Shown: positions 9,596 to 17,666 of the stretch, piece by piece | How positions within the stretch are numbered: the stretch's first letter is position 1 | Layout: the number at the start of each line of letters is the position of its first letter | Origin: Campylobacterota bacterium | GTDB lineage: Bacteria; Campylobacterota; Campylobacteria; Campylobacterales; Thiovulaceae | DNA length: 64,000 nucleotides | Assembly: GCA_030152305.1 (NCBI GenBank) | Contig: JASKOM010000002.1 | Location: 186,001 to 250,000 of the forward strand | Reading direction: 5' to 3' | The notes under the pieces: generated by a model | The model's database searches: none | Seen by the model: the letters and a program-made list of their open reading frames with translations, nothing else | Told to the model about the DNA's origin: nothing | Translations under genes and position numbers: made by a program

Positions 9596-11543
9596 CTTTT
9601 GCTCCTTTGCCATTCACAGGAATTGAATAAATTTTTGTGCCACCTTTAGAATTATTTAATATATTAAAAATTCGTCCTTCTTGAGCTGATTCGCGATCGC
9701 CAGATGAACCAGAAATATTTTGTGGCTGTTCAGAACTATTTTGTTCTTGATTGTTTGATTGATTATTTTCTTCAGGTTTGCCACTTGCAACTCGATCATC
9801 TTTTTTAGAATCGTTATGTTCGTTCATATTTTTTTTATTTGAATTACCTGTTTTATCGTTAGTTTCACCAGAATTTTTTTGACCATCACCAGAATTACCA
9901 TCGCTATTTTTGTCATCTTTTTTTTCTGAACTTTTGCTATTTTTATCGTTTTGATTTTCAGATTCTGATTTATCAGAACCATCTCGTTTATCATTTTTTT
10001 TGTCAGAACTATTTTTTTGTTGAGTTTGATTATTTTCTTGAGAATCAGAATTTTGTGATTGCGATTGATTTTGATCTTGTTTATCTTGATTTTGTTGTTG
10101 CTGATTATTTTCTTGATTTTTTGATTGATTATTTTCGTTTTGTTTTAAACGATTTTTGACCCATTCGAGATTTTCACGAATATTTGCCTGTTCGCTAATT
10201 TGAAGAGCATTTTCATAACTTTCTTTAGCACCATTTAAATCATTTAATTTAACTTTCGAATTGCCAATATTATATAAAGCTTTTTGTTTTAAATCATCCG
10301 AAACTTTTTTAAAGTTTTCGATTGCTTCAGAATAATTTCCATCAAGATAAAAAGAATTGCCAATATTAAAATTTACCTCATCGCTAGATTCTAATTTTTT
10401 ATAATTAGCGATTGCATTTTGATAATCACCATTTTTAATGTTTTCATTGGCATTTTGAATATAAAACCAGTCAAGCAACGAAGAAGCTTTCGAGTCAATT
10501 ACGAATATTTGAGAAAATAAAAATAAAATAATTAAATTATTTTGAGTTTTAATTTTGCGAGAAAAAAGCCATTTAAATTTATTAAAAGACGGTAAAGAAA
10601 AAAAGACAGGAAATAATAACAAAAGCGAAATAATTAACGGATAGATATATAACTCTTCGTAAATTTTCAAACGATCTTTTTTATTTTCAGAACTATTTAA
10701 TTTTGCGATTTCGTCAGCAATTTGTTTTATATCTCGATTATTTGTAGATGCACGAACAGATAAACCGCCAGTTGCATTTGCAAATTCTTCAACTGCTGAA
10801 TTATATTTCGAAATAAAAATCGAACCATTATCAACGATAAATTTACCGTCGTCATCTTTTATTGGAGAACCAACAGACGAACCGATTCCAATTGTTAAAA
10901 CTTTGATGTTTAAATCTTTTGCTTTTTTGACCTCATCGTTATAATTTATTCCGTCGCCACCATCAGTAAAAACGATTAAATATTTATCATTGCTTTTTTC
11001 GAGAAATTTTTCAGCTGAATCTAAAAGAGTTTTAAAATTAGTTCCAGCTTCAGAAATAGATTTTGGATTTAAATCTTTGATGAGGTAATTTAAACTAGAT
11101 TTATCAAAAGTCATTGGTGAAACCGTGTAACCGCCATTTGCAAAAGCAATAACACCAACTCGATTTTTGCCAATTAAATTAATTAATTCGATACTTTTTC
11201 GTTTGGCAAATTCAATTCGATTTGGATAAACATCTTCGGCTAACATCGATTTAGAAATATCGATTGCAATCGTAATATCAGCATTTTTACTTTCAACATC
11301 GATTTCACCGTGATTAATCACAGGTCGTGATAATCCAACAACCATAAAAAATAAAGAGAGAATGCCTAAAACAGTTCGAAACTTAATAGAAATTCCACCT
11401 GAAGAACTTTTGAGAAGTTCTAAGATTTCAGGCTTAAACCAATTTTGTTCTCGTCGCTGTTTTGAGATTAATGTATAACCCAAAATAATTAAAGACGGAA
11501 CAAACATAAGAAAAAATTGTGGATATAAAAAAGAGAATGCCAT
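9576..11543 (-). CDS. Bat-type von Willebrand A / TPR membrane protein
   Basis: 655 residues. Two N-terminal membrane segments, then a vWA domain with the metal-binding motif DISKS (IAIDISKSMLAED, about residue 95) and FTDGGDG. A third membrane pair lies near residue 320, then TPR repeats (NIGNSFYLDGNYSEAIENF), then about 170 residues very rich in Q, N, S, K and D. It resembles a fusion of BatB and BatC. Bat proteins are associated with aerotolerance and envelope stress, but the biochemical role is unsettled. First gene of the bat-waaC run. Two 9-mer copies (10375, 10930). Confidence 0.82.
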   Translation of the reverse strand: MAFSFLYPQFFLMFVPSLIILGYTLISKQRREQNWFKPEILELLKSSSGGISIKFRTVLGILSLFFMVVGLSRPVINHGEIDVESKNADITIAIDISKSMLAEDVYPNRIEFAKRKSIELINLIGKNRVGVIAFANGGYTVSPMTFDKSSLNYLIKDLNPKSISEAGTNFKTLLDSAEKFLEKSNDKYLIVFTDGGDGINYNDEVKKAKDLNIKVLTIGIGSSVGSPIKDDDGKFIVDNGSIFISKYNSAVEEFANATGGLSVRASTNNRDIKQIADEIAKLNSSENKKDRLKIYEELYIYPLIISLLLLFPVFFSLPSFNKFKWLFSRKIKTQNNLIILFLFSQIFVIDSKASSLLDWFYIQNANENIKNGDYQNAIANYKKLESSDEVNFNIGNSFYLDGNYSEAIENFKKVSDDLKQKALYNIGNSKVKLNDLNGAKESYENALQISEQANIRENLEWVKNRLKQNENNQSKNQENNQQQQNQDKQDQNQSQSQNSDSQENNQTQQKNSSDKKNDKRDGSDKSESENQNDKNSKSSEKKDDKNSDGNSGDGQKNSGETNDKTGNSNKKNMNEHNDSKKDDRVASGKPEENNQSNNQEQNSSEQPQNISGSSGDRESAQEGRIFNILNNSKGGTKIYSIPVNGKGAKDDIKPW

Positions 11544-11674
11544 CTTAATTTAATCATAGCCTTTCAAAAGATAATTTTTGAAATTTTATCAATGACTTTG
11601 TCTAAATAAAAACTTAAAAAGCAGATTAATTTAATAAAACAAAACTTGTAAATAATTTATTAGATTCTAAGATA

Positions 11675-11730
11675 AGTTACAAGAAGCAATCGCTTTCAGA
11701 ATGACGACCTCATCCGTTATTCTGTGCCAC
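11675..11730. repeat. Dispersed palindrome-type element
   Basis: The stretch AGTTACAAGAAGC plus ATCGCTTTCAGAATGA recurs almost exactly at 52081-52110 and is related to the TCATCCCGAA family elsewhere in the window. Here it ends in ACCTCATCCG, a one-base variant of the 9-mer. It lies in the 261-base gap between the Bat genes and the restriction gene. Confidence 0.55.
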
Positions 11731-11757
11731 GACATAAAATATAAATTAATTTATTTT

Positions 11758-11766
11758 TGTTATGAT
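11758..11766 (+). promoter_or_regulatory. Candidate extended -10 promoter of the restriction gene
   Basis: TGTTATGAT, an extended -10 pattern, lies about 40 bases upstream of the ATG at 11805. A purine-rich stretch AAAGGGAAA follows as ribosome-binding site. Weak, composition-prone evidence. Confidence 0.3.
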
Positions 11767-11804
11767 TTGACATATATTTTATTGCTTAAAGGGAAATTAA
11801 AATA

Positions 11805-14774
11805 ATGCAAGAATATAAACAAGAAATAAATTTAAGATTACAAGACGGAACTGAACGAAGTCTTTACAAGCCAATTTGTAATTTTTTAGAACGATTTATC
11901 AAAATAAATTTAATAAAAAATGTTTCAGCAATTGCGGAACAATCAAGTAAAAATTATGAAAAAGGTGTTGGTTTTCCTGATATTACGATCAAAGAAAATA
12001 GTTTCGCTTTAGGATATATCGAAGTAAAACTTCCAAATGATAATATTGATGACAAAAAGTTTAAACCGCAATTTGATCGCTATAAATCGAGTTTAGAAAA
12101 TATTATTTTTACGAATTTGAAAATTTGGCAACTTTGGCAATGGGACAAAGAGGGAAATAGCAAAAAAGTCAAAGAGATTATTTTTGATTACAGCGATCCA
12201 AAAAATAAAGAAGATGATTTCAAAAAGCTTTTGACTGAATTTATAAGTTTTACTATCGTTCAGGCTACAACTCCGAAACAACTTGCCGTCAATCTCGCAA
12301 AAAGAACAAAGCTTTTAGCTTCGATTCTCGAAATTTATAAAGATAACGGGCAACTTCAAGATACGAAAGAGGCTTTTCAAAAGACACTTTTGCATGATAT
12401 TGAAGATGACAGTTTTGTTAATTTAATTAGTGAAACTTTTACTTATTCGCTTTTTATTGCAACTTTGGAGCATTTTAATAGCGGTAAAAACGACGATTTG
12501 ACTTTGACAACAGCGATCGATTATATTCCGAAGACGATTCCGATTTTGCATGATTTATATCGTTTAGCTGATAATCTCGGTCGTGAAATAAATGATGTAA
12601 AAATATCTGTTGGTTTGATTTTAAAAGAGTTAAATAGCTGTGCTATCGAAAAAATACGAAATAGTTTTTATAAAGAAAATAATGATCAAGAGCCAATTTT
12701 GTATTTTTATGAGACTTTTTTAAAAGAATATGACAAAGAAACTAAGAAAAAACGAGGTGCTTTTTATACTCCAAAGCCGATTGTTGATTTTATTGTCAAA
12801 AGTATCGATTCGATTTTGAGTGAAGATTTTAAATTAAAAAATGGCTTTTTAAACGAAAATGTCAAAGTTCTTGATCCTGCAACTGGAACAGGAACTTTTT
12901 TGGCTTCAGCAATTGAATTAATTAAAAATAAAATTGATAAAAAATATAGTTTTCTCGGTGTTGAAAAAGAGCAATTTGTCAAAGAAGTTTCTGGTCATAT
13001 TTTGCATAATTTTTATGCTTTCGAATTTATGATTGCACCGTATACGGTTGCTCATATTAAATTAACTCTTTTGTTGAAAAATTTGGGTTTTGATTTTTCG
13101 ATGACATTAAATGATGAAGATCTTGATAATGACAGATTGAAAATTTATCTTGCAAATACTCTTGATGATCCAAACAAAGAGCCTAATAATCTTTTTGGTT
13201 TTAATAATTTAGCAAAAGAGGCCAAATTGGCAAAAAAAGTTAAAAATCAAAAAGATATAATCGCAATTATAGGCAATCCGCCATATAGCGGAAGCAGTCA
13301 AAATCCAAGTCGTGATATTAATAATAATTTGACTTGGATAGGCAAAGAGATCGAAACTTATAAATTTGACGGTTCAAAAAAATTAGACGAGAAAAATCCA
13401 AAATGGCTTCAAGATGACTATGTGAAATTTATTCGTTTCGCTCAAATTCAAATCGATAATGCAGGTTTTGGTGCAATCGGTTTTATCGTGCCTCACGGTT
13501 TTTTGGATAATCCGACATTTCGATATATGCGAAAATCTTTGATGAATAGTTTTAGCAAAATTTATATTTTGGATTTGCATGGCAACGATAACAAAAAAGA
13601 AAAAGATAACGACGGTAACAAAGATGAAAATGTCTTTGATGTAAAACAGGGAGTTTGTATAGTTTTGTTTGTAAAAGAACAAAAAATAAAATCGTGTGAA
13701 GTTTATCACGGTGATTTATACGGCAAACGAGAAGACAAATTTAATATTTTGCAAACAAAAACTTTTAAAGAACTTTGCAAAAATAAATTAAATCCAACTG
13801 GTGAAATGTCATATTTTATTCCACGAAGCGAAGATAACGAATATATGAAATTCTGGAGTGTGAAAGATATTTTTAAAATAAATAGTGTCGGAATCGTAAC
13901 GGGCAACGATAAACTTTTTATTAATTACGATAAAAAAGCACTTATCACAAATTTGCAAAAAGAAAATATACAAATAGACGAAAAACTTATTCAAACTATT
14001 TCTTATCGCCCTTTTGATAATCAAGTTATTTATTATGACAATAAGCTTATTGAAAGAGCAAGATTAACTGTTATGAAACATATGTTAAAAGAAAATTTGG
14101 CTCTTATTTGCAATAGACAAATTAATGATTCATTCGAGCATATATTTATTGTAAATAATATTGCTGAAAGTTCAGTTATGTCAAATAAAACGAGAGAAAT
14201 AAATTATTCTTTTCCGCTGTATTTATATAACGATGAAACCTCATCGGCTTCTTTTTTCGAGGAACCCAAAACTACAAATTTCACAGATGAGTTTGTGAAA
14301 TTTAAAAATGAAAAATTAGCAAATTTCAGCGATGAAGATATTTTTTATTATATTTACGGTCTTTTGTATTCGCCAACTTATCGAAATAAATATAATGAGT
14401 TTCTAAAAACTGATTTTCCACGAATTGACTTCGGTTTTGATATAACACAAATCTCAAACTTTGGCAAAGAATTATCGCAATTGCATTTATTAACTCACGA
14501 TATTTTTGACGAACCAGAAAAATGGGAACTCAAAATCGAAGGCAAAGATTTTAGTATTAATTTTGCTAAAAAAGCTGATATTTATAAAAACGGCAAAATA
14601 TATTTAAATCAGAACACATACATAAATGGAATAGACGAAGATATTTTTAAATTTATGATTGGCGGTTATCAAGTTCTTGACAAATGGCTAAGCGATCGCA
14701 AAAACAAAACTCTCAACATCGATGAACTATTTCATTATTTCAAAATAATCGTAAGCCTAAGGGTCTTTTTTTAA
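11805..14774 (+). CDS. Single-chain restriction-modification enzyme (N6-adenine methylase with nuclease domain)
   Basis: 989 residues. The N-terminal part has a PD-(D/E)xK-like pattern, FPDI (58-60) and IEVK (72-75). A helical linker follows, then an adenine methyltransferase with motif I VLDPATGTGTFL (about 356) and motif IV NPPY (about 491). The C-terminal half resembles the target-recognition region of ISP-type enzymes (YYIYGLLYSPTYRNKY, about 850). No helicase motifs were seen, so it is closer to type IIG than to full ISP enzymes. The end, HYFKIIVSLRVFF, seems shorter than usual and stops just before a dispersed repeat, so the C-terminus may be altered. One 9-mer copy (14238). Confidence 0.8.
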   Translation: MQEYKQEINLRLQDGTERSLYKPICNFLERFIKINLIKNVSAIAEQSSKNYEKGVGFPDITIKENSFALGYIEVKLPNDNIDDKKFKPQFDRYKSSLENIIFTNLKIWQLWQWDKEGNSKKVKEIIFDYSDPKNKEDDFKKLLTEFISFTIVQATTPKQLAVNLAKRTKLLASILEIYKDNGQLQDTKEAFQKTLLHDIEDDSFVNLISETFTYSLFIATLEHFNSGKNDDLTLTTAIDYIPKTIPILHDLYRLADNLGREINDVKISVGLILKELNSCAIEKIRNSFYKENNDQEPILYFYETFLKEYDKETKKKRGAFYTPKPIVDFIVKSIDSILSEDFKLKNGFLNENVKVLDPATGTGTFLASAIELIKNKIDKKYSFLGVEKEQFVKEVSGHILHNFYAFEFMIAPYTVAHIKLTLLLKNLGFDFSMTLNDEDLDNDRLKIYLANTLDDPNKEPNNLFGFNNLAKEAKLAKKVKNQKDIIAIIGNPPYSGSSQNPSRDINNNLTWIGKEIETYKFDGSKKLDEKNPKWLQDDYVKFIRFAQIQIDNAGFGAIGFIVPHGFLDNPTFRYMRKSLMNSFSKIYILDLHGNDNKKEKDNDGNKDENVFDVKQGVCIVLFVKEQKIKSCEVYHGDLYGKREDKFNILQTKTFKELCKNKLNPTGEMSYFIPRSEDNEYMKFWSVKDIFKINSVGIVTGNDKLFINYDKKALITNLQKENIQIDEKLIQTISYRPFDNQVIYYDNKLIERARLTVMKHMLKENLALICNRQINDSFEHIFIVNNIAESSVMSNKTREINYSFPLYLYNDETSSASFFEEPKTTNFTDEFVKFKNEKLANFSDEDIFYYIYGLLYSPTYRNKYNEFLKTDFPRIDFGFDITQISNFGKELSQLHLLTHDIFDEPEKWELKIEGKDFSINFAKKADIYKNGKIYLNQNTYINGIDEDIFKFMIGGYQVLDKWLSDRKNKTLNIDELFHYFKIIVSLRVFF

Positions 14775-14780
14775 TAAATT

Positions 14781-14808
14781 AGATCCCGAAATTAATTCGG
14801 GGATGACA
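14781..14808. repeat. Dispersed element, AGATCCCGAA...GGGATGACA family
   Basis: AGATCCCGAAATTAATTCGG followed by GGATGACA, an imperfect palindrome, begins 6 bases after the restriction gene stop. Related copies lie at 17221, 18463, 31792, 33452, 48749 and 50020, always beside accessory genes. Confidence 0.65.
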
Positions 14809-14820
14809 ATCGAAAATCCA

Positions 14821-14864
14821 AAAATATTAAAATTACGAAAATTCAAAATTAATCAAAAAGGATT
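14821..14864 (+). repeat. 44-bp duplicated leader of HTH cassette 1
   Basis: These 44 bases are identical to 16044-16087. Both copies end in AAAAAGGATT immediately before a small HTH gene, so promoter and ribosome-binding site were duplicated together with the cassette. Confidence 0.75.
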
Positions 14865-14869
14865 TATTC

Positions 14870-15142
14870 GTGAGCGAAGTCGAAAAAGAAGAAAATCTCG
14901 TTAAAAAAACATGTCGTGAATTGGGAATTACTCAAAAAGAATTAGCGGAACGAATTGGAGTAAGTGAAAGTTCAATCAAAAGAATAGTTTCTTCTAAGCC
15001 AACTCAACACATAATTAATAGTATTAATTTAATTTTGGAAAATGAAAAACTCAAAAGGGAGTTGAATTCAGTTCAATTTTTTCAAGATTCGTTGAAAAAC
15101 TTTTTGCAATTACGGACTAATTTACAGCAAGAAAGGTATTAA
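14870..15142 (+). CDS. Small helix-turn-helix regulator, cassette 1
   Basis: 90 residues from a GTG start behind AAAAAGGATT. Residues 8-45 form an HTH (LVKKTCRELGITQKELAERIGVSESSIKRI). The N-terminal part is nearly identical in protein and DNA to the genes at 16092 and 49687, while the C-terminal halves differ, which suggests recombination between cassettes. The C-terminal half is helical (NLILENEKLKRELNSVQFF), likely for dimerisation. It precedes an Rha-type antirepressor by 80 bases and may be the repressor of that unit. Confidence 0.7.
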   Translation: MSEVEKEENLVKKTCRELGITQKELAERIGVSESSIKRIVSSKPTQHIINSINLILENEKLKRELNSVQFFQDSLKNFLQLRTNLQQERY

Positions 15143-15167
15143 AATAATACTTTTGTGATATAATAAA

Positions 15168-15218
15168 CTCCAACTATTTTAGAAACCGTCAATTTCTATT
15201 TTAGTAAAATAATTGGAG
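15168..15218 (+). promoter_or_regulatory. Hairpin that covers the ribosome-binding site of the Rha-type gene
   Basis: Left arm CTCCAACTATTTTA (15168-15181) pairs with right arm TAAAATAATTGGAG (15205-15218), with one mismatch in 14. The right arm contains TTGGAG, the ribosome-binding site of the gene starting at 15223. A smaller AGAAA/TTTCT stem nests in the loop. This would block translation unless opened, as expected for RNA-level control. Confidence 0.5.
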
Positions 15219-15222
15219 CTAA

Positions 15223-15969
15223 ATGAACTCAAATTTTAACACAAACATAATCGAACTCATAGAAAATGAACCCCGAATTTCTCATCGAGTTATCGCCGAA
15301 CAAACAGAAAATCAAGAAGAATCTATTTCTCGTTTAATTCGAGATAATTTAACAGACTTGGAAGATTTTGGACACCTCGGATTTGAAATCCGAACTGTTA
15401 AAAACTCGGTAGGAGCGATAAACGAACAAAAAACATATTTTCTAAACGAGCAACAAGCTACTTTACTAATTTCGATGATGAGAAATAACGACATCGTTTT
15501 AGATTTCAAAGTCCGTTTAGTTAGCGAATTCTTTCGAATGCGAGAGCTTTTGCAAAATCAAAAATCGCAACCGCAAACTCAAAATCTACAACTTCCAGAA
15601 ATCAAACATGAAACTCAACAAATTATCGAACTTGATAATTATTTTATGGCAACAGAAAAGTTAATTGCAAATTTGCAAAATATGAATCCAACGACTCTTT
15701 ACCGACTTGACAAATATATTCAGCGAAATCGTAACTTTTCACCGCTCGAACATTTTGAGATCGATCTCCATTCGCAATTTTTTCTGCCAACTGAATTAGG
15801 CAAAATGATAAATAAATCAGCGGTTGAAGTTAATTTGATGATTGCAAATAAAGGTTTTCAAGTTCGTGAAAATGGAGTTTGGAAAATGACCTCATCGGGT
15901 GAAGATTTGGGAATTTTGATCGTTGGAAAATATAATCAAATAAAATGGAAGTTGAAAACTGTTTTGTAA
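15223..15969 (+). CDS. Rha-type phage regulator with shared antirepressor C-terminal module
   Basis: 248 residues. Residues 1-105 resemble the phage regulatory protein Rha (LIENEPRISHRVIAEQTENQ, TYFLNEQQATLLISMMRNN, VRLVSEFFRMRELL). Residues 135-248 are a module also found at 16460, 17667 (pseudogene) and 48825: TTLYRLDKY, FSPLEHFEIDL, FFLPTELGKMINKS, QIKWKLK. The module resembles a winged-helix antirepressor C-terminus (KilAC-like), which is an inference. It follows HTH cassette 1. One 9-mer copy (15889). Confidence 0.72.
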   Translation: MNSNFNTNIIELIENEPRISHRVIAEQTENQEESISRLIRDNLTDLEDFGHLGFEIRTVKNSVGAINEQKTYFLNEQQATLLISMMRNNDIVLDFKVRLVSEFFRMRELLQNQKSQPQTQNLQLPEIKHETQQIIELDNYFMATEKLIANLQNMNPTTLYRLDKYIQRNRNFSPLEHFEIDLHSQFFLPTELGKMINKSAVEVNLMIANKGFQVRENGVWKMTSSGEDLGILIVGKYNQIKWKLKTVL

Positions 15970-15982
15970 TTCGTATTCGTAG

Positions 15983-16003
15983 GGAACGGTCTGCGACCGT
16001 TCC
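15983..16003. repeat. GGAACGGT palindrome
   Basis: GGAACGGT CTGCG ACCGTTCC, a GC-rich stem-loop preceded by CGTAG. The same element lies at 50063-50083, a variant (GGAATGGTC GCA GACCATTCC) at 18429-18449, and a loop-deleted copy near 48803-48820. All flank antirepressor cassettes. Confidence 0.7.
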
Positions 16004-16043
16004 GAAAAACAACAACGATCATTCCGTGAAAAATGAAAAGCTG

Positions 16044-16087
16044 AAAATATTAAAATTACGAAAATTCAAAATTAATCAAAAAGGATT
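16044..16087 (+). repeat. 44-bp duplicated leader of HTH cassette 2
   Basis: Exact copy of 14821-14864, ending at the ribosome-binding region of the HTH gene at 16092. Confidence 0.75.
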
Positions 16088-16091
16088 GAAC

Positions 16092-16349
16092 TTGAGCGAA
16101 GTCGAAAATAAAGAAGAAAATCTCGTTAAAAAAACATGTCGTGAATTGGGAATAACTCAAAAAGAATTAGCGGAAATGATTGGAGTTAGTCGTGTAACTA
16201 TTAATGATTGGGCTAATCACAAAACACCTATTCCTCAATGGGGAGATAATTTAATTTATTATTTACAAGAAACAATAAAATTAAGACAATTCAAAAAATC
16301 AATTCAAGAATTATTAATGAGTGATAGTCAGAAAATCCTTTCACTGTAA
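16092..16349 (+). CDS. Small helix-turn-helix regulator, cassette 2
   Basis: I place the start at TTG 16092 (86 residues) because the reading from there, SEVENKEENLVKKTCRELGI, matches cassette 1, where GTG is used at the same point. The track start at 15945 would run through the palindrome and the duplicated leader. HTH at residues 10-42 (GITQKELAEMIGVSRVTINDWAN). C-terminal helix differs from the other cassettes. It precedes a KilA-N antirepressor by 110 bases. Confidence 0.68.
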   Translation: MSEVENKEENLVKKTCRELGITQKELAEMIGVSRVTINDWANHKTPIPQWGDNLIYYLQETIKLRQFKKSIQELLMSDSQKILSL

Positions 16350-16393
16350 AACAAAGCAGGTTTTCTTTTTTGCATATTAGATATAATATTAAA

Positions 16394-16440
16394 CTGAAAA
16401 GAGCCACAGTCTAAAATAACTCTTTTCATAAAACACAGTT
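16394..16440 (+). promoter_or_regulatory. Inverted repeat between HTH cassette 2 and its antirepressor
   Basis: AACTGAAAAGAG on the left faces CTCTTTTC and then CAGTT on the right, with CACAGT occurring twice. As in the other cassettes, the gap between the HTH gene and the antirepressor holds an inverted repeat. It may be an operator or a leader hairpin. Confidence 0.4.
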
Positions 16441-16459
16441 CCAATTAAAGGACAAATGC

Positions 16460-17212
16460 TTGGAGATTATATCTAAAGAGTTCGAAGGATATTTAATCAT
16501 CTTTGAACAAAACAATTTAAACATTCTAATCAATGCAACAGAAACAGCTAAAGCTTTTGGAAAATTGCCAAAAGACTGGCTTAAAACTCAAGAAACTAAA
16601 AATTACATCAATGCAGTTATAAACTTTTATAACATTAACTATGATGAACTTATAATTATCAAAAAAGGTAATTTTTCTGATGGTTCTACTCAAGGAACTT
16701 GGATTCATCAAAAATTAATTATCGCATTTGCAAGATGGCTATCGCCAGAATTCGCTGTTTGGTGTGATCTAACAATTGAAGAAATATTAAAATCACAAAT
16801 TTATCAACCAATTCAACAAACACAAACTTCACAACTTCCAAAATTAACAAACGAAACCGAACAAATTACTGAACTTGACAATTATTTTATGGCAACTGAA
16901 AAGTTAATTTCAAATTTGCAAAATATGAATCCAACGACTCTTTACCGACTTGACAAATATGTTCAGCGAAATCGTAACTTTTCACCGCTCGAACATTTTG
17001 AGATCGATCTCCATTCGCAATTTTTTCTGCCAACTGAATTAGGTCGAATGATTAACAAATCAGCAGTCGAAATTAACTTGATTCTCAAACACAAAGGTTT
17101 TCAAGTTCGTGAAAATGGAGTTTGGCAAATTACAGAATTGGGCTTAGATTTTGGAATTGAGATAAACGGTAAATTTAGTCAAATCAAGTGGAAAATGAAA
17201 ACGATAGTTTAA
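16460..17212 (+). CDS. KilA-N protein with shared antirepressor C-terminal module
   Basis: 250 residues from a TTG start behind TTAAAGGAC; no ATG fits. Residues 1-110 are a KilA-N domain (ILINATETAKAFGKLPKDWLK, GTWIHQKLIIAFARWLSPEFAVWC). Residues 135-250 are the module shared with 15223, 17667 and 48825, with the first part almost identical in DNA and the end diverged (IEINGKFSQIKWKMKTIV). KilA-N domains bind DNA in large DNA viruses and phage. It forms a pair with the HTH gene upstream. Confidence 0.72.
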   Translation: MEIISKEFEGYLIIFEQNNLNILINATETAKAFGKLPKDWLKTQETKNYINAVINFYNINYDELIIIKKGNFSDGSTQGTWIHQKLIIAFARWLSPEFAVWCDLTIEEILKSQIYQPIQQTQTSQLPKLTNETEQITELDNYFMATEKLISNLQNMNPTTLYRLDKYVQRNRNFSPLEHFEIDLHSQFFLPTELGRMINKSAVEINLILKHKGFQVRENGVWQITELGLDFGIEINGKFSQIKWKMKTIV

Positions 17213-17220
17213 TTAAAATT

Positions 17221-17290
17221 AGATCCCGAAACAAATTACAGGAGCGATCGCTTCGGGATGACATGTTTCGCTTCGGGATGACGAAATGTC
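17221..17290. repeat. Dispersed element with tandem CTTCGGGATGACA units
   Basis: AGATCCCGAA at the left, then GCGATCGCTTCGGGATGACA and a second TTCGCTTCGGGATGACG. It lies between the convergent KilA-N gene and the small HTH gene at 17289 and overlaps the latter's stop codon by two bases. Confidence 0.6.
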
Positions 17291-17501
17291 ATAAATTATT
17301 TTGAAGTTTTTCTTGCAAATATTTTTCTCTCTCATCAGCTGAAAGTCGTGTTAAAAGCTCAATATATTCAACAGCATATCTTGGAATCCCTATATTTTTC
17401 CATTTTTGAATTCCACTATAAGAAATGTCCAATATATGAGATAAATCTTTAATAGAAGTTCTATGAAATTTTAGAGTTTTTTTTAATTCAACATAAGTCA
17501 T
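17289..17501 (-). CDS. Small helix-turn-helix protein
   Basis: 70 residues, unrelated in sequence to the TCRELGI cassettes but with a clear HTH (SIKDLSHILDISYSGIQKWKNIGIPRYAVEYIELL). It is divergent from the decayed Rha-type gene at 17667, so the 165 bases between them probably hold both promoters and an operator. Likely the repressor partner of the third cassette. Confidence 0.6.
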   Translation of the reverse strand: MTYVELKKTLKFHRTSIKDLSHILDISYSGIQKWKNIGIPRYAVEYIELLTRLSADEREKYLQEKLQNNL

Positions 17502-17608
17502 TAAATGCCTTTATTGTCTAATAATATCAACTTAGTGAAGTTTTTAAGCTAAATATAATTATTTTTACTATAAACTTTTAATAAGCTTTTTTTAAAAAGT
17601 TAATAAAA

Positions 17609-17652
17609 AATAGTTAGAAACTCAAGTTTTAGCGAACACTTTTCTAACTATT
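17609..17652. repeat. 12-bp inverted repeat upstream of the Rha pseudogene
   Basis: AATAGTTAGAAA (17609-17620) and TTTCTAACTATT (17641-17652) form a perfect 12-bp stem with a 20-base loop, 14 bases before the TTG start of the pseudogene. Probable operator or leader hairpin of the third cassette. Confidence 0.5.
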
Positions 17653-17666
17653 AGTTAAGGATAACT

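Noticed and set aside
12093-12281. Minus-strand ORFs within the restriction gene
   Set aside because: Shadow frames without any family resemblance.
15945-16091. N-terminal extension of the HTH gene as given by the track start at 15945
   Set aside because: The extension translates the end of the Rha-type gene, the GGAACGGT palindrome and the duplicated leader; the paralogue starts at the position matching 16092.
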